Shown here one piece after another: positions 37,050-46,809 of a DNA stretch of 64,000 nt; the stretch's first letter is position 1, and every line of letters begins with the position of its first letter. Where the stretch lies: positions 8,648,955 to 8,712,954 of the forward strand of contig OY811980.1 in the NCBI GenBank assembly GCA_963681505.1, in the 5' to 3' direction. The translations under genes and the position numbers were made by a program. Under the pieces are notes generated by a model. It had not been told where the DNA came from and made no database searches. It was given only the letters and a program-made list of their open reading frames with translations. The stretch comes from Eunapius fragilis. Lineage: Eukaryota > Porifera > Demospongiae > Spongillida > Spongillidae.

Positions 37050-37071
37050 GAGAGTTACGTTAGTAACTCTC
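37050..37071. repeat. Terminal hairpin of the 1462-bp insertion
   Basis: Arms GAGAGTTAC (37050-37058) and GTAACTCTC (37063-37071) pair perfectly around the loop GTTA, one or two bases inside the left boundary of the insertion. Confidence 0.85.
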
Positions 37072-37092
37072 ATATAGGATTTGACCCCGATT

Positions 37093-37326
37093 ATGAATGT
37101 CATTAAAAAAACGCGACCCGCTTCTAACAAGACTCCCGACGAGCGGATGGCTTACCTTGTTATCGTCGTCGTACAAGAAGGCAACAACAAGCAGTTTCGT
37201 GTTTGTTTGATGTCACAAAACCGCGTGGTTGTAGAGAACAAAACAATTTTTGAAACTCGTACCCAGTCCCACGTATTTCTCGTTCTTCTTCTTCTTCTTC
37301 TTGTTCTTGTTCTTGACCACGCATAA
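37093..37326 (+). CDS. Doubtful 77-codon ORF inside the insertion
   Basis: The ATG at 37093 lies shortly after the subterminal 14-mer; the stop is at 37324-37326. The first 58 residues have mixed composition (MNVIKKTRPASNKTPDERMA, then QEGNNKQFRVCLMSQ), unlike the surrounding repeats. The tail is a leucine run encoded by a TTC/TTG microsatellite. No family is recognised. It may be a 5' fragment of a transposon gene or chance. Confidence 0.15.
   Translation: MNVIKKTRPASNKTPDERMAYLVIVVVQEGNNKQFRVCLMSQNRVVVENKTIFETRTQSHVFLVLLLLLLVLVLDHA
37283..37315 (+). repeat. (TTC)n/(TTCTTG)n microsatellite
   Basis: Six uninterrupted TTC units followed by TTGTTCTTG-type units, inside the 1462-bp insertion. 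Confidence 0.85.
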
Positions 37327-37351
37327 CTCGGGATAGGAACACTTTTAAGAA

Positions 37352-37618
37352 ATGAAAATCACACCAATGGCTTCAGAATTTACTGGCATTTTCGCTTCTG
37401 TGGTCAAAACGTCTCGAGGCTACATGACATTTATCGGTGGTTGTGTTAGCAAATCACGTATAGCTTACTGCACTGACACGACTCGGATAGGTCCTACGTC
37501 GCTCTTTATACGAAGTACTAGCAGTATACATCAAATGTGTACGGTCTGGGCACTACACGTAGTGGTAATTAACTTTGGCGGTTATGTATTTTTAATAACG
37601 TGCACGTGCGTACTATAA
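37352..37618 (+). CDS. Doubtful 88-codon ORF inside the insertion
   Basis: The ATG at 37352 runs to the stop at 37616-37618. The product has a hydrophobic C-terminal stretch (WALHVVVINFGGYVFLITC) that could be one membrane segment, but no domain, conserved motif or upstream signal supports it. A poly-T/pyrimidine tract ending in CAG (about 37663-37697) follows, resembling a 3' splice site before the decayed repeat-protein segment. Confidence 0.12.
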   Translation: MKITPMASEFTGIFASVVKTSRGYMTFIGGCVSKSRIAYCTDTTRIGPTSLFIRSTSSIHQMCTVWALHVVVINFGGYVFLITCTCVL

Positions 37619-37697
37619 TCATTCTATCGTTTAGGTTTGACGCTCTTTGTAACTTAGTGAAGTTTTTTTTTCTCAAAATGCCTTCATGCACGTCAGG

Positions 37698-38250
37698 ATA
37701 AGGAGAAAGCCAAACGACGAGCATAGTACCTCAAAACTAGAGACGACGTATTAGATTCAGCCCGAGCGGAACTACAAAGCAGAGCCTGAAAAGAAGCGGG
37801 CCTCTCAAACGTGAAAACTATCGAGCAGAGCCTGAAAAGAAACGGATCTCTCGACGCGCAAGGTATCGAGATGCGATTAGTGGGGGAGAGGGTGCTGTCT
37901 GCTTCTGGCCCGATACAAAATGCGTTTGTGGGTTCGATCGCGCTGGGGCGACAATTAATAACCTCTCTTCTATTTCGGCCGCCCCTTAAAAGCCCCCTCA
38001 GATCCTGAAAAGGAACGGACCTCTCGACGTGCAAGGTATCGAGCAGATCCTGAAAAAAGACAGCGATATTGCCATAGTCCTGAACGTGCATCTCGCTCGG
38101 CGAAAAAAGTTAAGGTCACTCAATGGTATGTCGTACCTTTACAACCTCCCTCTCATATCAAGATGGATTACTTAACATGCTATACGGCTCATAATCGGGT
38201 ATGAATAAAAATCAATGAAACAAGTAAATAAAAACATTCTCTATGAGAAA
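37698..38250 (+). pseudogene. Decayed 15-residue-repeat protein fragment (YRA(D/E)PEKKR type)
   Basis: Four copies of a 45-bp unit start at 37779, 37825, 37998 and 38043. The best encodes AEPEKKRISRRARYR and the last reads ADPEKRQRYCHSPERASRSA. The 45-bp spacing is exact between the last two, while the first two are 46 bp apart, a +1 frameshift. The leading part (DKEKAKRRA, then a TAG stop, then YLKTRDD) fits the same basic pattern. About 130 unrelated bases separate the second and third units. Similar basic repeats occur upstream of other domains in mobile-element and multigene-family proteins of invertebrates (from memory, not searched). Stops and frameshifts mean it is not functional. The start assumes the splice-like CAG at about 37695-37697. 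Confidence 0.4.
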
Positions 38251-38510
38251 GTTGGTGGCATATAGGATTTGAAGGCAATGGTGGTGTAAAAAGGAAGGAA
38301 ACAAGGGTCTAGTAATAAGGAAAAATGGAATAGTCCTATATTTAGCACATTTCTATATGTAGGATATAGTATGTTGTTCGTGTGCTAAATATAGGACTAT
38401 TCCATTTTTCCTTATTACTAGACCCTTGTTTCCTTCCTTTTTACACCACCATTGCCTTCAAATCCTATATGCCACCAACTTTCTCATAGAGAATGTTTTT
38501 ATTTACTTGT
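38220..38510. repeat. Foldback element with perfect 130-bp arms
   Basis: The left arm 38220-38349 and right arm 38381-38510 are exact reverse complements by eye, separated by a 31-base loop. The arms begin ACAAGTAAATAAAAACATTC and end CTATATTTAGCACA. The right arm ends at the boundary of the 1462-bp insertion, so it coincides with the insertion's right terminus. A transcript would fold into a 130-bp double-stranded hairpin. It could be a foldback or MITE-type element, or an inverted duplication of the insertion's own end. No flanking target duplication of its own is evident. Confidence 0.9.
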
Positions 38511-41500
38511 ATCATTATGTATGACTATTGCAGGAGTCAAGTCTATACTTGCATGACTCCTGCAGGAGTCAAGTATTTCAATGTATGACTCCTGCAGGAG
38601 TCAAGTATGTCAGTATGTATGACTCCTGCAGGAGTCAACTATTTATTTGCATGACTCCTGCAGGAGTCAATGTATGACTACTGCAGGAGTCAAATATGTC
38701 ATTATGAATGACTCCTGCAAGAGTCAAGTATCTCCATGCATGACTCCTGCAGGAGTCATAAATGTCAGTATGAATGACTCCTGCAGGAGTCATATGTCAA
38801 TTTGTATGACTCCCGCAGGAGTGAGCAATCTCCATGTATGACTCCTGCAAGAGTATGAGTCCTGCAGGAGTCAAGTATGTCAATATGAATGACTCCTGTA
38901 GGAGTCAACTATTTATTTGCATGACTCCTGTAGGAGTCAAGTACGTCAGTTTGTATGACTGCTGCAGGAGTCAAATATGTTACAAAGAATGACTCCTGCA
39001 GGAGTCAAGTATTTCAATGTATGACTCTTACCAGAGTCAAATTTGTCAGTATGCATGACTCCAGCAGGAGTCAAATAATTCAATGAATGACTCCTGCAGG
39101 AGTAAAGTATGTCAATATGTATGACTCCTCCACGAGTCATTTATCTCCATGCATGACTCCTGCAGGAGTCAAGTATGTCAGTATGCAAGACTCCTGCAGG
39201 AGTCAAGTATCTCAATGAATGACTCCTGCTAGAGTCAAGTATCTCCATGCATGACTCCTGCAGGAGTCAAGTATGTCAGTATGTATGACTCCTGCAGGAG
39301 TCAAGTATGTCTCTCAAGAAATTCAATGTATGACTCCTGCAGGAGTCAAGTATTTCAATTATGACTCTGCAGTAGTCAAGTATGTCAATATGTCTGACTC
39401 CTGCAGGAGTCAAGTATCTCCATGCATGACTCCTGCAGGAGTCAAGTATGTCAGTATGCATGACTCCAGCACGAGTCAAGTATCTCAATGTATGACTCCT
39501 GCAGGATGCAAGTATGTCATTATGCAAGTATGTCACTATAACTCCTGCAAGATGCAAGTATGTCACTATGCATGACTCCTGTAGGAGTCAAGAATTTAAA
39601 TGATTGACTCCTGCGGGAGTCAAGTATTTCAATGTATGACTCCTGCGGGAGTCAAGTATTTCAAAGCATAACTCCCGCAGGAGTCAAGTATGTCAATATG
39701 TAGGACTCCTGCAGGAGTCAAGTATCTCAATGTATGACTCCTGCAAGTGTCAAGTATGTCACAATGCAACTCTCCTGCATGAGTCAAGTATTTCAATGTA
39801 TGACTCCTGCAGTAGTCAAGGATGTCAATATGTATGACTTCTGCTGGAGTGAAGTTTCTCCATGCATGACTCCTACAGGAGTGAAAAATCTCCATGCATG
39901 ACTCCTGCAGGAGTCAAGTATGTCAGTATGTTTGACTCCAGAAGGAGTCAAGTATGTCACTATGAATGACTCCTGCAGGAGTCAAGTATTTCAATGTATG
40001 ACTCCTGCTGGAGTGAAGTGTTTCAATGTATGACTCCTGAAGGAGTCAAGTATGTCAGTATCATTGACTACTACAGGAGCCATATGTCAATATGTATGAC
40101 TCATGCAGGATTGAGCAATCTCCATGCATGACTCCTGCAGGAGTATGAGTACTGCAGGAGTCAAGTATGTCAATATGTATGACTCCTGTAGGAGTCAACT
40201 TTTTATTTGCATGACTCCTGCAGGAGTCAAGTACGTCAGTTTGTATGACTGCTGCAGGAGTGAAATATGTTACAATGAATGACTCCAGCAGGAGTCAAGT
40301 ATTTAAATGTATGACTCCTACAAGAGTCAAGTTTGTCAGAATGCATGACTCCGGCAGGAGTCAAATAGATATTTGAATGACTCCTGCAGGAGAATAGTAT
40401 GTCAATATGTATGACTCCACCCGGAGTCATTTATCTCCATGCATGACTCCTGCAGGAGTCAAGTATGTCAGTATGCAAGACTCCTGCAGGAGTCAAGTAT
40501 CTCAATGTATGACTCCGGCTGGAGTCAAGTATCTCCATGCATGACTCCTGCAGGAGTCAAGTATGTCAGTATGTATGACTCCTGCAGGAGTCAAGTATGT
40601 CTCTCAAGAATTTCAATGAATGACTCCTGCAGGAGTCAAGTATTTCAATTATGACTCTTGCAGGAGTCAAGTATGTCAATATGTATGACTCCTGCAGGAG
40701 TCAAGTATTTCAATGTATGACTCCTGCAGGAGTCAAGTATTTCAATATGTATGCTGCAGGAGTAAAGTATGTCAGTATGCATGACTCCTGCAGGAGTCAA
40801 CTATATATTTGCATGATTCCTGCAGGAGTCAAGTATGTCGGTATGCAAGACTCCTGCAGGAGTCAAGTATCTCAATGTATGACTCCTGCAGGAGTCAAGT
40901 ATCTCCAAGCATGACTCCTGCAGGAGTCAAGTATGTCATTATGTCTGACTCCTGCAACAGTCAAGTATTTCAATGTATGACTCTTGCAGGAGTCAAGTGT
41001 ATCAATATGTATGACTCCTGCAGGAGTCAAGTATCTCCATGTATGACTCCTGAAGGAGTCAAGTATGTCAGTATCAATGACTACTACAGGAGCCATATGT
41101 CAATATGTATGACTCCTGCAGGAGTGAGCAATCTCCATGTATGACTCCTGCAGGAGTAAAATATGTCACCATGAATGACTCCTGCAGGAGTCAAGTATGT
41201 CAGATTGGATGACTTGTGCAGGAGTCTAATATGTCAAAATGAACGACTCCTGCAGGAGTCAAGTATTTCAATGTATGACTCATACAAGAGTCAAGTTTGT
41301 CAGTATGCATGACTCCAGCAGGAGTCAAATATTTCAATGAATGACTCCTGCAGGAGTAAAGTATGTCAATATGTATGACTCCTCCAGTAGTCAATTATCT
41401 CCATGCATGACTCCTGCAGGAGTCAAGTATGTCAGTATGCAAGACTCCTGCAGGAGTCAAGTATCTCAATGCATGACTCCTGCTTGAGTCAAGTATCTCC

Positions 41501-44500
41501 ATGCATGACTCCTGCCGGAGTCAAGTGGGTCAGTATGAATGACTCCTGCTGGAGTCATATGTCAATTTGTATGACTCCTGCAGGAGTCAGCAATCTCCAT
41601 GTATGACTCCTGCAGGAGTCAAGTATGTCAGAATGTATGAGTCCTGCAGGAGTCAAGTATGTCAATATGTATGACTCCTGTAGGTGTCAACTATATACTT
41701 GCATGACTCCTGCAGGAGTCAAGTAAGTCAGTTTGTATGACTGCTGCAGGAGTCAAATATGTTACAATGACTCCTGCAGGAGTCAAGTATGTCAGTATGC
41801 AAGACTCCTGCAGGAGTCAAGTATCTCAATGTATGACTCCTGCAGGAGTCAAGTATCTCCATGAATGACTCCTGCAGGAGTCAAGTATGTCAGTACGTAT
41901 GACTCCTGCAGGAGTCAAGTATGTCTTTCTAGAATTTCAATGTATGACTCCAGCAGGAGTCAAGTATTTCAATTATGACTCTTGCATGAGTCAAGTATGT
42001 CAATATGTATGCTGCAGGAGTAAAGTATGTCAGTATGCATGACTCCTGCAGGAGTCAACTATATATTTGCATGATTCCTGCAGGAGTCAAATATGTCAGT
42101 ATGGAAGACTCCTGCAGGAGTCAAGTATCTCAATGTATGACTCCTGCAGGAGTCAAGTATCTCCAAGCATGACTCCTGCAGGAGTCAACTATGTCATTAT
42201 GTCTGACTCCTGCAGGAGTCAAGTATTTCAATGTATGACTCCTGCAGGAGTCAAGTGTATCAATATGTATGACTCCTGCAGGAGTCTAGTATCTCCATGT
42301 ATGACTCCTGAAGGAGTCAAGTATGTCAGTATCAATGACTACTACAGAAGCCACATGTCAATATGTATGACTCCTGCAGGAGTGAGCAATCTCCATGTAT
42401 GACTCCTGCAGGAGTAAAATATGTCACTATGAATGACTCCTGCAGGAGTCAAGTATGTCAGTTTGGATAACTTGTGCAGGAGTCAAGTATTTCAATGTAT
42501 GACTCCTGCAGGAGTAAAGTATGTCAATATGTATGACTCCTCCAGTAGTCAATTATCTCCATGCATGACTCCTGCAGGAGTCAAGTATGTCAGTATGGAA
42601 TACTCCTGCAGGAGTCAAGTATCTCAATGTATGACTCCTGCAGGAGTCAAGTGTCTCCATGCATGACTCCTGAAGGAGTCAAGTATGTCAGTATGTATGA
42701 CTCCTGCAGGAGTCAAGTATCTCCATGAATGACTCCTGCAGGAGTCAAGTAGGTCAGTATGAATGACTCCTGCTGGAGTCATATGTCAATTTGTATGAAT
42801 CCTGCAGGAGTCAGCAATTTCCATGTATGACTCCTGCAGGAGTCAAGTATGTCAAAATGTATGAGTCCTGCAGGAGTCAAGTATGTCAATATGTATGACT
42901 CCTGTAGGTGTCAACTATATATTTGCATGACTCCTGCAGGAGTCAAGTAAGTCAGTTTGTATGACTGCTGCAAGAGTCAAATATATCACAATGAATGACT
43001 CCTGCAGGAGTCAAGTATGTCAGTATGCAAGACTCCTGCAGGAGTCAAGTATCTCAATGTATGACTCCTGCAGGAGTCAAGTATCTCCAAGCATGACTCC
43101 TGCAGGAGTCAAGTATGTCAATATGTCTGATTCCTGCAGGAGTCAAGTATTTCAATGTATGACTCCTGCAGGAGTCAAGTATATCAATATGTATGACTCC
43201 TGCAGGAGTCAAGTATCTCCATGTATGAGTCCTGAAGGAGTCAAGTTTGTCAGTATCAATGACTACTACAGGAGCCATATGTCAATATGTATGACTCCTG
43301 CAGGAGTGAGCAATCTCCATGTATGACTCCTGCAGGAGTAAAATATGTCACTATGAATGACTCCTGCAGGAGTCACGTATTTCAATATATGACTCCTGCA
43401 GGAGTGAAGTATTTCATTGAATGACACCTGCAGGAGTCAAGAATGTCAATATGTATGACTCTTGCAGGAGTCAAGGATCTCCATACATGAAACCTGCAGG
43501 AGTCTAGTATGTCAGTATCAATGACTCCTGCAGGAGTCAAGTATTTCAATGTATGACTCAAGTATTTCAATGTATGACTCCTGCAGGAGTCAAATATGTC
43601 ATGATGTATGACTATTGCAGGAGTCAACTCTATACTTAGATGTCAATATGTATGACTTCTGCAGGAGTCAAGTATCTCCATGCATGACTCCTACAGGAGT
43701 GAAAAATCTCCATGTATGACTCCAGCAGGAGTCAAATATGTCACTATGAATGACTCCTGCAGGAGTGAAGTATTTCAATGAATGACTCCTGCAGGAGTGA
43801 AGTATTTCAATGAATGACTCCTGCCGGAGTGAAGTATTTCAATGAATGACTCCTGCAGTAGTCAAGAATGTCAATATGTATGACTCTTGCAGGAGTCAAG
43901 GGTCTCCGTGCATGACACCTGCAGGAGTCAAGTATGTCAGTATCAATTACTCCTGCAGGAGTCAAGTATTTCAATGTATGACTCAAGTATTTCAATGTAT
44001 GACTTCTGAAGGAGTCAAATATATCATTATGTATGACTATTGCAGGAGTCAAGTCTATACTTGCATGACTCCTGCAGGAGTCAAGTATTTCAATGTATGA
44101 CTCCTGCAGGAGTCAAGTATGTCAGTATGTATGACTCCTGCAGGAGTCAACTATTTATTTGCATGACTCCTGCAGGAGTCAATGTATGACTACTGCAGGA
44201 GTCAAATATGTCATTATGAATGACTCCTGCAAGAGTCAAGTATCTCCATGCATGACTCCTGCAGGAGTCATAAATGTCAGTATGAATGACTCCTGCAGGA
44301 GTCATATGTCAATTTGTATGACTCCCGCAGGAGTGAGCAATCTCCATGTATGACTCCTGCAAGAGTATGAGTCCTGCAGGAGTCAAGTATGTCAATATGA
44401 ATGACTCCTGTAGGAGTCAACTATTTATTTGCATGACTCCTGTAGGAGTCAAGTACGTCAGTTTGTATGACTGCTGCAGGAGTCAAATATGTTACAAAGA

Positions 44501-46809
44501 ATGACTCCTGCAGGAGTCAAGTATTTCAATGTATGACTCTTACCAGAGTCAAATTTGTCAGTATGCATGACTCCAGCAGGAGTCAAATAATTCAATGAAT
44601 GACTCCTGCAGGAGTAAAGTATGTCAATATGTATGACTCCTCCACGAGTCATTTATCTCCATGCATGACTCCTGCAGGAGTCAAGTATGTCAGTATGCAA
44701 GACTCCAACAGGAGTCAAGTATCTCAATGAATGACTCCTGCAAGAGTCAAGTATCTCCATGCATGACTCCTGCAGGAGTCAAGTATGTCAGTATGTATGA
44801 CTCCTGCAGGAGTCAAGTATGTCTCTCAAGAATTTCAATGTATGACTCCTGCAGGAGTCAAGTATTTCAATTATGACTCTGCAGGAGTCAAGTATGTCAA
44901 TATGTCTGACTCCTGCAGGAGTCAAGTATTTCAATGTATGACTCCTGCAGGAGTCAAGTATTTCAATATGTATGACTCCTGCAGGAGTCAAGTATGTCAG
45001 TATGCATGATTCCTGCAGGAGTCAACTATATATTTGCATGTCTCCTGCAGGAGTCAAGTATGTCAGTATGCAAGACTCCTGCAGGAGTCAAGTATCTCAA
45101 TGTATGACTCCTGCAGGAGTCAAGTATCTCCGAGCAAGACTCCTGCAGGAGTCAAGTATGTCAATATGTCTGTCTCCTGCAGGAGTCAAGTATTTCAATG
45201 TATGACTCCTGCAGGAGTCAAGTATATCAATATGTATGACTCCTGCAGGAGTCAAGTATCTCCATGTATGACTCCTGAAGGAGTCAAGTATGTCAGTATC
45301 AATGACTACTACAGGAGCCATATGTCAATATGTATGACTCCTGCAGGAGTGAGCAATCTCCATGTATGACTCCTGCAGGAGTAATATATGTCACTATCAA
45401 TGACTCCTGCAGGAGTCACGTATTTCAATATATGACTCCTGCAGGAGTGAAGTATTTCATTGAATGACTCCTGCAGGAGTCAAGAATGTCAATATGTATG
45501 ACTCTTGCAGGGGTCAAGGATCTCCATACATGAAACCTGCAGGAGTCAAGTATGTCAGTATCAATGACTCCTGCAGGAGTCAAGTATCTCAATGTATGAC
45601 TCCCGCAGGATTGAAGTATTTCAATGTATGACTCCTGCTGGAGTCAATTATGTCAATACGTATGACTCCTGCAAGAGTCAAGTATCTCCATGCATGACTC
45701 CTGCAGGAGTCAAGTATGTCAGTATCAATGACTCCTACAGGAGTCATATGTCAATTTGTATGACTCCTGAAGGTGTGAGCAATCTCCATGTATGACTCCT
45801 GCAGGAGTCAAGTATGTTAGAATGTATGAGTCCTGCAGGAGTCAAGTATGTCAATATGTATGACTCCTGCAGGAGTCAACTATATATTTGCATGACTCAT
45901 GCAGGAGTCAAGTATGTCAGATTGGATGACTGCTGCTGGAGTCTAATATGTCAGAATGTATGACTCCTGCAGGAGTCAACTATGTATTTGCATGACTCCT
46001 GCAGAAGTCAAGTATGTCAGATGGGATGACTGCTTCAGGAGTCAAATATGTCACTATCAATGACTCCTACAGGAGACAAGTATTTCAATGTATGACTCCT
46101 ATAAGAGTCAAGTTTGTCAGTATGCATGAGTACTGCAGGAGTCAAATATTTCAATGAATGACTCCTGCAGGAGTAAAATATGTCAATTTGTATGACTCCT
46201 GCAGGAGTCAAGTATCTCATTGTATGACTCCTGCAGGAGTCAAGTATGTCACTATGCAAGACTCCTGCAGGAGTCAAGTATTTCAATGTATGACTCCTGC
46301 AGGAGTCAAGGATGTCAATATGTATGACTTCTGCAGGAGTCAAGTATCTCCATGCATGACTCCTACAGGAGTGAAAAATCTCCATGTATGACTCCTGCAG
46401 GAGTCAAGTATGTCAGTATGTATGACACCAGCCTGAGTCAAATATGTCACTATGAATGACTCCTGCAGGAGTCAAGTATTTCTATGTATGACTCCTGCAG
46501 GAGTGAAGTATTTCAATGAATGACTCCTACAGGAGTCAAGAATGTCAATATTCATGACTCTTGCAGGAGTCAAGGATCTCCATGCATGACACCTGCAGGA
46601 GTCAAGTATGTCAGTATCAATGACTCCTGCAGGAGTCAAGTATTTCAATGTATGACTCAAGTATTTCAATGTATGACTCCTGCAGGAGTCAAATATATCA
46701 TTATGTATGACTCTTGCAGGAGTCAACTCTATACTTGCATGACTCCTGCAGGAGTCAAGTATTTCAATGTATGACTCCTGCAGGAGTCAAGTATGTCAGT
46801 ATGTATGAC
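38511..46809 (+). repeat. Satellite family E, right part
   Basis: Continuation of the E array after the insertion, with the same monomer and orientation. 38511-39400 matches 44023-44912. Half-deleted monomers reading GACTCAAGTATTTCAATG (near 43555 and 46646, also 36584) lack the palindrome centre. From about 44950 to 46809 the monomers are less tightly organised. The array ends abruptly at GTCAGTATGTATGACT before AATAGTTTTAATTTGC. No gene is seen. Confidence 0.95.

Larger units (their letters stand above)
37049..38510. mobile_element. 1462-bp insertion in family E, type unresolved
   Basis: The left flank ends GGAGTCAAATAT at 37048 and the right flank starts ATCATTATG at 38511. The paralogue at 44011-44031 reads GGAGTCAAATATATCATTATG without a gap, so the insertion is exactly 1462 bp. 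The joined flanks equal the empty site, so there is no target duplication; shifting by one base puts the insertion between A and T. A 9-bp-stem hairpin sits at the left edge. The 14-mer CATATAGGATTTGA occurs at 37071 and, inverted, at 38458 near the right edge. The right 291 bp are a long foldback. Absence of target duplication, A|T insertion, subterminal inverted repeats and an end hairpin partly recall Helitron or Helentron elements, but no CTRR end or Rep/helicase gene is visible. Confidence 0.7.
32340..44912 (+). repeat. 5.5-kb higher-order repeat of family E, two copies
   Basis: Copy 1 is about 32340-39378 and copy 2 about 39379-44912. Offsets are 7039 bp up to about 34400 (33197/40236, 33400/40439), 6974 bp from about 35093 to 37048 (35459/42433, 36408/43382, 36872/43846), and 5512 bp from 38511 on (38647/44159, 38946/44458). 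The 65-bp step reflects loss of two monomers. The 1462-bp step is exactly the island inserted at 37049-38510. The underlying unit is therefore about 5.51-5.58 kb. Confidence 0.85.

Noticed and set aside
24660-46809. CRISPR-like array (regular palindromic repeats with short spacers)
   Set aside because: Spacers are 14-16 bp and fall into a few recurring types, the repeat is only 18 bp, no cas genes are present, and the context is eukaryotic satellite.
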